From: a virus
DNA length: 22,702 bases
Virus record (IMG/VR): IMGVR_UViG_3300045920_000048
Location: 1 to 22,702 of that record
Strand: one strand, 5' to 3'
The translations under genes and the position numbers were made by a program. This document shows positions 1 through 7,622 of this stretch, one piece after another. The notes under the pieces were generated by a model. The model saw only the letters and a program-made list of their open reading frames with translations, was not told the DNA's origin and made no database searches. Every line of letters starts with the position of its first letter. Within the stretch, counting starts at the first letter, position 1.

Positions 1-854
1 GTGCGGTCGCCGAACTGCTTGAAGTCCTGCCGGAAGCGCCACGCAACGTCGCCGGGGATGTACAGATTGAACGGGCCGTAGCGTCGGTGCTGAGTCTCGA
101 GCACGCGGACCATGTTCAAAATGTCGTCGAGAATTTCCTCCGGCGTGTACGTCGGGTCGGACCAATCGCCCACGGTGAGCGTGGCGCGGCCCGGGAACGT
201 CGTGAAGCCGTAGATCCGGTAGACGTTGCCCGCGGAAGGCGAGGCGCCGAGCGTCGTCCCGTAGAACAACAGCCGCTCATTCGTGCGCGCGACCGCTCGG
301 GCCGCTTCGGTGCCGGTCGTGACGTCGAGCGCCGAGCCACGGGTGCGCGAAGCGAGGAGCACGCGCTCACCGATCCGGAACGGCTTCTGAATCACGGGGA
401 TCGGCACGCCATCGAGGTCGAACAATTGCCGGTCGCCCTCGGCCTGGCTTTCGCCGTCCATTGTGATTTCAGCGTCGGTGATTTCCGAGCTCTTTTCCCA
501 CTCGGAGATGATCACGCCCAAGCCGCCCACGTTGAACGTGAGCCCGGCCGTGATCGCGTCCTGCACCGCGACGAGCCGCTCGCGGTAGCTTTCGATGACG
601 TTGTCGTCCACGCGTACCCACTCGTCCTTGCGCAGGGTCGCGTTGACGTGGACCGGGCCGCCGAAATATTGCTTCTGGAAAAGCGGCTTGCCGTTGGCGC
701 TCAGTCGGCCCGTGGGCACGAGCACGTAGGCGCGCGAAAGGTCGTCCTCGAGGATCGGCTGCCGCATCCGGATCGCATGAGCGGACAGCGCGACTTGCGC
801 GCCGTTGACCATGAGGGCCGATCCAATCGCGGCCACAAGTGCATTCGGTCCCAT
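1..854 (-). CDS. Major capsid protein, HK97/encapsulin-like (partial, C-terminus outside window)
   Basis: An open frame runs from ATG at 854 off the left edge, giving 284 residues without a stop. A GAGGAG Shine-Dalgarno lies 6 bases before the ATG (861-866). The protein should form the icosahedral shell. The translated sequence shows features I associate with encapsulin-like phage capsid proteins: an extended N-arm region, then ISEWEKSSEITDAEITMDGE-type residues of the E-loop, a FRIGERVLLASR stretch, then a region with ERLLFYGTT, YGFTTFPGR and ILDDILNMVRVLE typical of the P-domain helix. Position last in the head operon, after protease/scaffold and decoration gene, is the usual place for this protein. 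The precise capsid family is from memory and was not searched. It could only be another shell-like protein if the family call is wrong. Confidence 0.82.
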   Translation of the reverse strand, partial: MGPNALVAAIGSALMVNGAQVALSAHAIRMRQPILEDDLSRAYVLVPTGRLSANGKPLFQKQYFGGPVHVNATLRKDEWVRVDDNVIESYRERLVAVQDAITAGLTFNVGGLGVIISEWEKSSEITDAEITMDGESQAEGDRQLFDLDGVPIPVIQKPFRIGERVLLASRTRGSALDVTTGTEAARAVARTNERLLFYGTTLGASPSAGNVYRIYGFTTFPGRATLTVGDWSDPTYTPEEILDDILNMVRVLETQHRRYGPFNLYIPGDVAWRFRQDFKQFGDR

Positions 855-886
855 CGTTGTCTCCTCGCTTGCCTAAACGCCAGCCG

Positions 887-1330
887 CTAAGAATCGCGAC
901 CCGTGAACACTTCCATCTTCACGCGGCCCGGCGATCCCGTGGTCGTCACGTCCTCGAGCGCCGTGCCCACGAAAAAGTCCGTGTTGGCGGCCGATTTCAC
1001 ACGGCCGTCGCCGTTGCTCGAGAGCGATTCGCCCTTCGTGATCGTTTGCCCCGCCGCGAGCACCGCGTAGACCCACGAGCCTTGCGGCAGAACTTCGGCG
1101 AGAACTTGGTCGTCGATCGAGTAATCGTCGTCGATCCCGCGCCCCGTGAGGTCGTACTCGAGCGCGAAGCACGGCTGCGCGACATTGCCGGACGCGTTGT
1201 GCGGGATGTACTTGTTCGCCGCGTCCACGACGACGAGCATGCCGGGCTTGATCGCCGCGGCGGCTACTCGCTCGATTCGATTGCCGCAGCCGGCCAGCAC
1301 GATGGTTTTCGGGGTCGTTGCGCTCGTCAT
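887..1330 (-). CDS. Probable head decoration / capsid-stabilising protein
   Basis: This 147-residue protein starts at ATG 1330 with a GAGGAG ribosome site just upstream, the same site arrangement as the capsid gene that follows 32 bases downstream. It has no signal peptide or membrane segment. The middle reads as a small beta-rich domain (KPGMLVVVD, KYIPHNASGN, then SWVYAVLAAGQTITKGESLS and DGRVKSA), the pattern of phage capsid decoration and DUF2190-like proteins in which a turn with ITKG or similar precedes paired strands. Its place between protease/scaffold and major capsid is the classical place for a decoration protein such as lambda gpD. Sequence identity to a named family was not tested; position supports the call as much as motif content. 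Confidence 0.62.
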   Translation of the reverse strand: MTSATTPKTIVLAGCGNRIERVAAAAIKPGMLVVVDAANKYIPHNASGNVAQPCFALEYDLTGRGIDDDYSIDDQVLAEVLPQGSWVYAVLAAGQTITKGESLSSNGDGRVKSAANTDFFVGTALEDVTTTGSPGRVKMEVFTGRDS

Positions 1331-1354
1331 GTGCGTCTCCTCAGTTGGCCCGGA

Positions 1355-1951
1355 CTACTGCGCCTTCGCGGCGGCGGCTTTGATACGGCTCAAGGCGCCG
1401 CCGCCGAACGGCTCCTCGATTTCCGTTTCCGCGCCGCGATGCGCGGCCGCGTGGAAGCCGGCGGCCCCGCTGTAATCGACGGGACGGATCGAGGCCGCGT
1501 ACTTGTCGAGCGTTTCGACGCTCATGGCGTCGAGCTCGGCAGCGCCGAATGCGCACGCTTTGTTCGCGAGCACTTCGGACTTGAGTGATGCACGTCGAAC
1601 GGCGGCGTTGATCGCATCGCCGGACAATGCCGTGGTGACTGCGCTCGTGATCATCGTTTGGAGCTTCCCGAGCGTGAGCGGTTCCTGGGAAGCTGCCGCT
1701 GCGGCGTCGGCCTCGGCCTTCGCTTTGGCTTGCGCCTTCATCACGGCCTCCTCCTCCTCTTTCTTTTTGCCATCGGCGCCGTAGTTCTTCTGGATTGCCT
1801 TGATCCACGCCGACAGACCGGCCAGTTGCTTCTCGCTCATTTTCTCGAGCTCGGCCGTGTCGATGTTCGCTTTGATCTCGGCTTGCTGATCCGCGGGAAG
1901 CATCGCGATCATTGCGACTAGGCCGGCGGCGAGGGTTTTCACGTTGCTCAT
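1355..1951 (-). CDS. Candidate nested scaffold protein from internal in-frame start
   Basis: Within the protease/scaffold gene an in-frame ATG at 1951 (residue Met262) is preceded by AGGAG at 1961-1965 with a 9-base spacer. It lies exactly at the joint between the DUF2213 part and the helical, charged scaffold-like part. Translation from it would give a 198-residue protein with a Leu/Ala-rich helical start (MSNVKTLAAGLVAM), a basic-acidic patch and a helical end. Nested scaffold genes in the same frame as the protease are established in lambda (C and Nu3) and several other phages. This is inference from the ribosome site and domain border; the same AGGAG could also arise by chance from the Gln-Glu codons. 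Confidence 0.45.
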   Translation of the reverse strand: MSNVKTLAAGLVAMIAMLPADQQAEIKANIDTAELEKMSEKQLAGLSAWIKAIQKNYGADGKKKEEEEAVMKAQAKAKAEADAAAAASQEPLTLGKLQTMITSAVTTALSGDAINAAVRRASLKSEVLANKACAFGAAELDAMSVETLDKYAASIRPVDYSGAAGFHAAAHRGAETEIEEPFGGGALSRIKAAAAKAQ

Positions 1952-2734
1952 GGTCGGCGGCTCCTGGCAGTTGCAGTCGTTGGGCTTGAGTCCGAGAGCC
2001 CGCATGAGCGTCGACAGTGCGTTCGCGATCGGTTTGCGCTCGTCGTTCACTCGTGGAGCTCCGCAGCCGTCCGCAATACTGCACGCGCCGGTATCACCTG
2101 GCAAGAGCGCAACGTGGTCCGGTCGAATGTTCACGTGCTTGCGGTTGTAGGGTTTGCCCTTGAACTCGCCGTGCGTCAGTAGATCGTCGGCGAAGTAGGC
2201 CGTTGAAAGTTCGATCATTTCGCCTTCGCGCATCGCGGCCAGAAGCGGCGCGAAGCCGAGCGAATCCATGCGTTGCTCGTCGAGCCAGAATTCCGCCTTG
2301 AGGCTATCGCCGTCCATATGCGCGCCGAAAACCGTGCCCGCGGTGCGCTCGAGAATGTCCGGAAAGTTCGCGCTGATGTACTTGCCGTTCTCTTGGGGAT
2401 GCGCGATCGGAATCGGCCGGCCGTTCCACGCTTCGGCGAATTTGCCGAGCTCGTCGGCCGTTACCAGCGCCTCATTCAGCACGCCCTCGACAGCGAGCAC
2501 GGCGGGCACGACCGTGTGCATCTTGCCGTTGAAAAGTTCGCGGCGGATCGCAACGGCGCCGGAGAATTGAACGCGTAGATGGTGGACCTCGACGTTCGCT
2601 TTCGACTCGCGATAGATCGAGTGACAGATCGCCGCGGCTTGTGCGCCATCCTCGGCGGTGCCCTCGTCGATCACGATCGGAACGCAACGCGAGACGAAGT
2701 CGTTCTCGCTTTCACCTTTCGACGGCCGAGGCAT
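1355..2734 (-). CDS. DUF2213-family prohead protease fused to scaffold-like C-terminus
   Basis: This 459-residue protein starts at ATG 2734 with an AAGGAA site upstream and overlaps the preceding head morphogenesis gene by 23 bases. Residues 1-45 hold a short Cys-containing motif (SKGESENDFVSRC, then AAAICHSIYRE) that is often fused to phage head proteins. Residues about 65-240 match the DUF2213 pattern as I know it: VLAVEGVLNEALV, FAEAWNGRPIPIAHP, SANFPDILER, IELSTAYFAD, NIRPDHVALLPG and ACSIADGCGAPR. This domain is regarded as a head maturation protease. The remaining part (about 262-459) is Ala/Lys/Glu-rich and helical with a KKKEEEE patch near 325, as expected for a scaffold that is removed during maturation. 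A strong internal start at 1951 may make the scaffold part separately. Confidence 0.8.
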   Translation of the reverse strand: MPRPSKGESENDFVSRCVPIVIDEGTAEDGAQAAAICHSIYRESKANVEVHHLRVQFSGAVAIRRELFNGKMHTVVPAVLAVEGVLNEALVTADELGKFAEAWNGRPIPIAHPQENGKYISANFPDILERTAGTVFGAHMDGDSLKAEFWLDEQRMDSLGFAPLLAAMREGEMIELSTAYFADDLLTHGEFKGKPYNRKHVNIRPDHVALLPGDTGACSIADGCGAPRVNDERKPIANALSTLMRALGLKPNDCNCQEPPTMSNVKTLAAGLVAMIAMLPADQQAEIKANIDTAELEKMSEKQLAGLSAWIKAIQKNYGADGKKKEEEEAVMKAQAKAKAEADAAAAASQEPLTLGKLQTMITSAVTTALSGDAINAAVRRASLKSEVLANKACAFGAAELDAMSVETLDKYAASIRPVDYSGAAGFHAAAHRGAETEIEEPFGGGALSRIKAAAAKAQ

Positions 2735-3728
2735 GCGCGTTCCTTGTCGGGTCGATCCAGTTGAGAACTACGCCGCTGCCCCCGACCACTTTCGGCCGCC
2801 ACGAGCAGCGACAGTTCGGATGGAGCGGGATCATATTACGGGCTTCGTCGATCTCAAAGACCCGGCCCTCCATTGGCTCGCACAAGTTACACACGAGCTC
2901 GTCGCCGGCCGTGATCCATTCGGCCTCGACCTCGACGCCCTCGATGCCCGCTTCTTGGTAGGAATTGAGCGTGGCGTCGGCGTGCGCCGCGATAACCTCC
3001 GTGCGCGCGATCACGCGCGCGCGCGTAATTCCGATCTTTTCGACACGATCCGCGAGAATCCGCGCGAGTTGTCGCGGGTTTCGACCTTCCGCGAGCCCTT
3101 GCGCGAGTGTTTTCGAGATTTGCCGGTCCATTTCCTGAGTGACGCCATTGAGGGCCGAGAACACGCGGGTGTATATCTGCCCGACTCGATCGGCGTGCAC
3201 GGGCCGATTGAACGCGCTCGAGATCCACGACTCGGCGACTTTCGCGCCAGCGGCCCGGAGCCGGGCGCCGGCCTCGGCGATCCCGCGCTGGTACGCCGTG
3301 TCGATGTACACGTTGGCCCACGAGGTACGGGCCGCGCGCTCGAGCGGGAAGCCCTCGGCAACGCCGAGGATCGCGAAGCGTTCGGCATCCTTGAGCCAGC
3401 GCATAAACGCCGCGACCTTTTGTTCGCTCCTCGGGAAGTCGAACCGCGGCCGGTTCACGTGGAACGCCTCGCGAATCGATGCCGCCTTGAGCCCTTGCGG
3501 CTCGAGGTTGAAACCATCGAGGTCGACCACTTGCTGCTCGATCAATTCGATTAGCCGGCGGAAGCGTTCGACCATCGCCGCTTCGAATTGCCGCCTTAGC
3601 GTAACTGTCCGGGTCGGGTCGCGATGCCTTCGGGCCTGTATCGTGATCGGCGGCGAGGATCGATCGAGCATCGCCGCGGAAAGCGCGGGCGGATCCACTC
3701 GCCATTCGTGGCGTGGTTTATGACTCAT
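2712..3728 (-). CDS. Head morphogenesis protein, SPP1 gp7 / Mu F family
   Basis: The gene starts at ATG 3728, which overlaps the stop of the glycosyltransferase/ATP-grasp gene as ATGA; an open frame extends further upstream but has no conserved features. The product has 338 residues. The N-terminal two thirds is helical. The C-terminal domain is the MuF signature: ARVIARTEV at 238-246 followed by a helix, then EWITAGDELVCNLC with C280 and C283, and HPNCRCSWRP with H303, C306 and C308. The Cys/His set probably binds zinc. MuF proteins associate with the portal and are packaged at low copy number in the head. In most phages the gene follows portal directly; here four other genes lie between them. 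Confidence 0.88.
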   Translation of the reverse strand: MSHKPRHEWRVDPPALSAAMLDRSSPPITIQARRHRDPTRTVTLRRQFEAAMVERFRRLIELIEQQVVDLDGFNLEPQGLKAASIREAFHVNRPRFDFPRSEQKVAAFMRWLKDAERFAILGVAEGFPLERAARTSWANVYIDTAYQRGIAEAGARLRAAGAKVAESWISSAFNRPVHADRVGQIYTRVFSALNGVTQEMDRQISKTLAQGLAEGRNPRQLARILADRVEKIGITRARVIARTEVIAAHADATLNSYQEAGIEGVEVEAEWITAGDELVCNLCEPMEGRVFEIDEARNMIPLHPNCRCSWRPKVVGGSGVVLNWIDPTRNAHASAVER

Positions 3729-5392
3729 GCGATGAGCTCTGCGACCTCCACGGCAATGTCGAACGAATCGCGGCCCGTTCTGGAAGCCGGCGATAAGTTC
3801 GAGCGGTGATAGCACGGGCAGTCGGCGTAAGCGTCCATAGTCCACGCGCTCGAGAGCTCGAGCACGTAGCCGCGGCCGACCGCATCGAACACGATGTCGA
3901 ACGCCATCCATTGCGTTTCGAGCTCGGCGGCGACGAGCTTGGCGAGCTCGAGCGCGGCGCGCGCACGCCCCGAGGAATCCCCGGCGATCCGCAGCGGCAC
4001 GTGCTGGCCCGATCCCGAGGCGAACGGGGTGCCGGGGCGGTTCTCGCGCACGAGCCCGTAGAGAAAATCCCCGACCACGCAAACGCGATAGTCGCGCGCG
4101 TTGCCCGCGATGAAGTCCTGCCAGTAGACATAGCCGCGCTGATGCCGGCCGTATACCGAGGGCACGCCGGCCCCCGAGAACACGCGGTCGACCTCGAGGC
4201 GCGCCTGCTCGGTGTTGTTCACGAGGCGCACGCACTTGCTCGCCGAGCCCTCGAGCGCCTTCGATACGAACGGGTAGCGCATCACCGTGAGAGCTCGCAA
4301 CGCCTCGGCCCGCGAGGTTGCGTAGATCGTCGGCGGGAGCCACGGCCCGAGCGGCCGAAGCTGCGCGACTTTATCGTCATACCAGCGGGCCTCCTCGAGC
4401 CGCGGGAGCGTGCGGTGCCCGAGTTGCGCGAGCTCCTCGACGAGCGCCTTCGATCGCTCGCGCTCGCCGCCCTGCTGATCGAGGCGCACGAACGCGAGGC
4501 CCGGCGAGGTCGGGCGGCCACGCGTGAACAGCGCGACATTGTGCCCGCGCTTCTGAGCGGCGACCGCGAATTGCCGGCCCCATCCTTTGCGATCGTCATA
4601 AGCGTGGAGCCGCGCCGGCCGTTCTCGTCGCGGCCGGAGCGGGCGGCCGTCCCACGAATCGCGTACCCAAGCCCAGGGCACGTCGCGCGACCACGGCTTC
4701 ACCGTGCCGGGATAGAAAACCATGCGCGCGCCTCGAGGCGGCCCGACTTGCAACGACGGGTACTGGCGCACGAGCCGCGGCGAATAGTGGAACACTCCGT
4801 CCGCCTCGGCCCACGTCGGCACCGCTCGAGCCCCGAGGAGGAGCGACAGCACCGCCTGATCCGAGCCAATGAATCGCTTGCGCGCTTCGCCCGCGATGTT
4901 CTCGGGAGCCTCCATGAACCGAGCGTAGATATCGGGCCGCGCGCCGGCTTTGAGCATCACGAGGCCGCCGTTGTAATGCGCGCGCGCGCACGTGCCGCGG
5001 TAGAGCTTGAGCGGGGCCGAGTCCGGCCGAATCCGGAAAAGATCGTCGACCGAGCCGTGGAACGTGACGTCGACGTCCATGCTCACGAGCCAGTCGGCGC
5101 CGTAGCGTTGTGCCGCGTCGGGCCGGAAAAGATCGAGCCGGCGAAGGCATTGCGGCGCGCCTGTCGATTCACGCCAATGGCGCACGGCCACGTTCGGAAA
5201 GTCGGCCGGCAGCGGAATCACCGCGATCGAAGGGTCGAGGCCGCCCGGAATGTTCGTGACGCACGCGAGCTCGACGTCGGGAAGCGTGCAGTGCTCGCGG
5301 AAGCGGCGCGCCCACGTGTTGACCTTTTCGGCGTCGAATCCGTGACGGTCCGGTTCCTGCCGCCATAGCCAAACCATCGCGCGCGTTTTCAT
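3725..5392 (-). CDS. GT8-like glycosyltransferase fused to an ATP-grasp domain
   Basis: ATG at 5392 overlaps the preceding stop as ATGA and gives 555 residues. Residues about 1-240 look like a GT8-type glycosyltransferase: a nucleotide-binding start (MKTRAMVWLWR), a metal-binding DVD at 106-108 in WLVSMDVDVTF, an acceptor-side NGG at 141-143, GSDQAVLSLLL from 176, and FYPGTVKPW at 226-234, which resembles the HxxGxxKPW end motif. Residues about 260-555 look like a pre-ATP-grasp plus ATP-grasp ligase: Lys in PFVSKALEGS, then VYWQDFIAGNARDYRV, and MAFDIVFDAVGRGYVLELSS, with acidic residues near 499 and 512 as metal ligands. The fold of part two is RimK/carboxylate-amine ligase-like. I know no named family with this order. 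A gene of this kind between structural genes suggests modification of a virion component, but substrate and acceptor are unknown. Confidence 0.72.
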   Translation of the reverse strand: MKTRAMVWLWRQEPDRHGFDAEKVNTWARRFREHCTLPDVELACVTNIPGGLDPSIAVIPLPADFPNVAVRHWRESTGAPQCLRRLDLFRPDAAQRYGADWLVSMDVDVTFHGSVDDLFRIRPDSAPLKLYRGTCARAHYNGGLVMLKAGARPDIYARFMEAPENIAGEARKRFIGSDQAVLSLLLGARAVPTWAEADGVFHYSPRLVRQYPSLQVGPPRGARMVFYPGTVKPWSRDVPWAWVRDSWDGRPLRPRRERPARLHAYDDRKGWGRQFAVAAQKRGHNVALFTRGRPTSPGLAFVRLDQQGGERERSKALVEELAQLGHRTLPRLEEARWYDDKVAQLRPLGPWLPPTIYATSRAEALRALTVMRYPFVSKALEGSASKCVRLVNNTEQARLEVDRVFSGAGVPSVYGRHQRGYVYWQDFIAGNARDYRVCVVGDFLYGLVRENRPGTPFASGSGQHVPLRIAGDSSGRARAALELAKLVAAELETQWMAFDIVFDAVGRGYVLELSSAWTMDAYADCPCYHRSNLSPASRTGRDSFDIAVEVAELIA

Positions 5393-6108
5393 AGGTGCTC
5401 GATCCACTCGTCGTCATCGCGAATTATGCGCCGAGACCGTTCCGCCTCGAGCTCGTCGCGTGCGTGCTGCGCGTTTACCGCTGCGACGATCCGCTGCAGC
5501 ATGGGCAGCCCGGCCTCGATCGTCGGGCGGCCGAATCCATTGCGCGACGTGAAGCCTTGCGTGCTGATCGTGTGGAAGGGGATCGGCTGCGCCTTGGGCT
5601 CGTGCCGGCGCTTCATGATGCGTCGGAGCCAGCCACCGCCCGAGACCGGCGGCGCCGGGCCTGGCCCCGGTCCCGGCCCAGGGCCGCCCGTGATCGTCGG
5701 CACGCCGAAAAAGTCCGGATCTGCGAAGCCTATGGGCGCAATGGTCGCGTTCAAGGCGACCGTGCCGAACGCGCTCACATTCGCAAAAGCCTCGGGCCCG
5801 ATCGTCGCGTTCAGCGATACCGTGCCGAAGGCGCTGGCGTTGGCGAAGCCGGCCGGCGCTATCGTCGCATTGAGAGCCGGAGTGCCGAACGCGCTTACAT
5901 TCGCAAAACCGGCGGGCGCGATGTTGGCGTTGAGAGCCACAGTGCCGAACGCCGAGACATTGGCGAAGCCGTTCGGAAATATCTCGCCGCTCGCTGCCTC
6001 GAGCGGGACGATCCACGCTGGATCTTTGGCGGTGAGTGTCGGCGCCCACCATTTGCGCCAGCCGTCAGGGTTGCCCGGCCCGCCCGCGCGCTGAATGCCC
6101 GCGCGCAT
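5389..6108 (-). CDS. Putative virion protein with 20-residue tandem repeats and Pro-Gly linker
   Basis: The gene begins at ATG 6108, six bases after the previous gene, and encodes 239 residues. Residues 47-140 contain four full and one partial copy of a 20-residue unit close to GFANVSAFGTVALNATIAPA. Similar G-x-A-x-x-x-x-F-G-T-x-x-L repeats occur in phage and bacterial surface or virion proteins and are expected to form short beta-strand pairs. Residues 143-154 are an alternating Gly-Pro linker, followed by a basic patch (RRIMKRRHEPK) and a helical charged C-terminus (RDELEAERSRRI). There is no signal peptide. The first 46 residues are Trp-rich (GWRKWWAP, AWIVP). Neighbours are virion-like genes, so a structural role such as an appendage or a linker protein is likely, but the function is not known. 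Confidence 0.6.
   Translation of the reverse strand: MRAGIQRAGGPGNPDGWRKWWAPTLTAKDPAWIVPLEAASGEIFPNGFANVSAFGTVALNANIAPAGFANVSAFGTPALNATIAPAGFANASAFGTVSLNATIGPEAFANVSAFGTVALNATIAPIGFADPDFFGVPTITGGPGPGPGPGPAPPVSGGGWLRRIMKRRHEPKAQPIPFHTISTQGFTSRNGFGRPTIEAGLPMLQRIVAAVNAQHARDELEAERSRRIIRDDDEWIEHL
5689..5970 (-). repeat. 60-bp in-frame tandem repeat, four full and one partial unit
   Basis: Starting from residue 47 of the encoded protein, the DNA repeats with an exact 60-base period (units ending near 5910, 5850, 5790, 5730 and a partial unit to 5689). Each unit contains the plus-strand word GTGCCGAA followed by a variable part and a TCGCAAA or TGGCGAA word. Units differ mostly at third codon positions and at a few residues (Val/Pro/Ser at position 11, Asn/Thr, Ala/Gly), so they are diverged copies and not a recent expansion. 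The period is a multiple of three and the frame is kept throughout. Confidence 0.85.
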
Positions 6109-6114
6109 GGCGCG

Positions 6115-7233
6115 CTATCCGTGGACGGCCGTGATGCCGGCGTTATAGGTCGTCGCGCTCGTGGAGGGCTTCATGACCTCGAGCCACGCGAGCGCCGCGT
6201 CGTCGAAAATTCGCACGAGGTTGAACGCCGTACCGATGAAGTCGTAAAGCGTGGTCATGTTCGCGAGCGGGCACGGCATCCAGCCGAGCGGGTGCCCAAT
6301 CACGAAGTTGATAACGCCCGTGGCGACAGCGGCCGAGCATTGCATTTGGTCAAGCTGTTGAATGCCCGTGTCGTCCGTCGCGAGCGGCGCGAACCATTGC
6401 TGCGCCGGGTGATCGAGGCGCCGCACGATCGCGGCCGAGTTCCCGGTCAAGCTCGGGAGCGTCGCGCCCGTGTTGCCGGCCTGATCGGTGTACAAGCAAA
6501 CGGTCCAGTTGTGCGCGGTCGCGGCGAGCGCGGTGCCCCCGACCTCGACGAAAAGGAAATTCCCCTCGGCCGAATCCTGGGCGCCCTGGGTCGTTGATTG
6601 ATAGCGCGTCGGGACGCCGGTCACGGATTCCGTGGCCGTGGAGTTCATCGTCTTGTTCACACCGAACAGCCGGTCGTACAGCAGCAGCGTATTGCCCGCG
6701 TCCTCGCACGAGACGTAGCCCGCGACCAAATGCCGCGTATCCGTGCTCACGTTGTCGAACGGCATCGCGCCGGTCGTCGCGTCGGTCGGGATCGTGCCGC
6801 CCGGCGCCGCCGCCGAGTTCGCGCCGGCCGCCGGTTGCGGGCCTACGCCCCACAGCGAGTTCGTGACGCCCACGACGCCCGTGGCCCCGGCCTTTTGCCA
6901 GTGGAACTCGCGGCGCTTGCCGGCGGTCGCTTCGGCGATCAGATCGGAAAGGCTCGAGAATCCCCCAAGTTGCCGCGACAGAATCGCGAAGCGTTCGGTG
7001 CGTAGGCGCCGCTCACGCCGGAGTATCTCGTCGGCACGATCGTAGGCGCACGCCAATTGGCCGCCCTCGATCGGCCCGACAAAATCGCCGCCACGCGCGG
7101 CGAACACACGACCGGGCACGCCCATGAGCGCAATGGGCGGCCCATACCAATCGCGCATCGCCCTCGAGACGTGCGCGACGTTGCGAGCCCCGAGCCAACG
7201 CTCGAGCCGATCCGAATGAGTGTGCAGGCTCAC
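6115..7233 (-). CDS. Putative virion structural protein, 372 residues
   Basis: GTG at 7233 overlaps the previous stop as GTGA. The N-terminal third is charged and helical (RADEILRRERRLRTERF). From about residue 115 the protein is Gly/Ala/Thr-rich with many short beta strands: HWQKAGATGVVGVTNSLW, LLLYDRLFGVNKTMNST, NFLFVEVGGTALAATAHNW, then LPSLTGNSAAIVRRLD and NFVIGHPLGWMPCPLA. I recall proteins with this composition and the TGNSA and WFAPLA motifs next to portal and head genes in other phage genomes, annotated only as structural. No enzyme motif, signal peptide or membrane segment is present. Together with the 130-residue protein before it, it may form part of the head, connector or an appendage. 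Confidence 0.6.
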   Translation of the reverse strand: MSLHTHSDRLERWLGARNVAHVSRAMRDWYGPPIALMGVPGRVFAARGGDFVGPIEGGQLACAYDRADEILRRERRLRTERFAILSRQLGGFSSLSDLIAEATAGKRREFHWQKAGATGVVGVTNSLWGVGPQPAAGANSAAAPGGTIPTDATTGAMPFDNVSTDTRHLVAGYVSCEDAGNTLLLYDRLFGVNKTMNSTATESVTGVPTRYQSTTQGAQDSAEGNFLFVEVGGTALAATAHNWTVCLYTDQAGNTGATLPSLTGNSAAIVRRLDHPAQQWFAPLATDDTGIQQLDQMQCSAAVATGVINFVIGHPLGWMPCPLANMTTLYDFIGTAFNLVRIFDDAALAWLEVMKPSTSATTYNAGITAVHG

Positions 7234-7622
7234 AGAGCGAAAATCCGATTCGCGCCGTTATCCCAAACGACCGGGCACACTTGCGACGCCTCGGGAGTGA
7301 ACGGCAAGCCCACGGCACTATCCACGTAGGCGAGCAAGCGCGCGGTCGCGTCGCTGCCCGTGTGCTGGAAAATGATCAGCGCGTTGCACGCGCTTCCGGC
7401 CGTGGCCGTGATCGTCGTGTCGGCTGCGTCGAACACGCCATCGGGGAACGCTTTCGAGCCGAGCGCCGCCGATCGTCCGTTGTCCACGGCCCCGAGGTCG
7501 GCGATAAACGTGTCGGTCGGGTCGAACGTGTACGTGCTCAACACGAGCATCGCCCGAATGTCATCGGTCAGAATGTTCGGGAAGGCGTAGAGCTCTTTCG
7601 CGTTCGGAAAAATCGCGCTCAT
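7230..7622 (-). CDS. Small putative virion protein, 130 residues
   Basis: ATG at 7622 overlaps the portal stop as ATGA. The 130-residue product follows a pattern common to a family of small phage proteins: an opening PNAKELYAFPNILTDDIRA, a strand ML VLSTYTFDPTDTFIADLG, a middle GSKAFPDGVFDAADTTIT, and an end with LIIFQHTG, LLAYVDSAVGLPFTP and WDNGANRIFAL. Proteins with this ending are, as far as I know, predicted beta-sandwich virion components, with no enzymatic role. Translational coupling to portal suggests that it is made together with the portal. The exact position in the virion cannot be told from sequence. Confidence 0.6.
   Translation of the reverse strand: MSAIFPNAKELYAFPNILTDDIRAMLVLSTYTFDPTDTFIADLGAVDNGRSAALGSKAFPDGVFDAADTTITATAGSACNALIIFQHTGSDATARLLAYVDSAVGLPFTPEASQVCPVVWDNGANRIFAL

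Noticed and set aside
87-1588. Plus-strand frames over the capsid and decoration genes
   Set aside because: They are shadows of the capsid frame, which is open to the window edge and has motif content and a ribosome site.
3729-4343. Upstream extension of the head morphogenesis gene
   Set aside because: It lies inside the GT8/ATP-grasp gene in another frame and is low-complexity; ATGA coupling at 3728 marks the real start.
3806-5368. Long plus-strand open frame of about 520 residues opposite the GT8/ATP-grasp gene
   Set aside because: It is Arg/Ala/Glu-rich without domain motifs and mirrors a real minus-strand gene; long antisense frames are expected in GC-rich DNA with strong third-position bias.
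5689-5970. CRISPR-like array
   Set aside because: Units are adjacent with a 60-base period and no distinct spacers, and keep a protein frame, so they are protein repeats.
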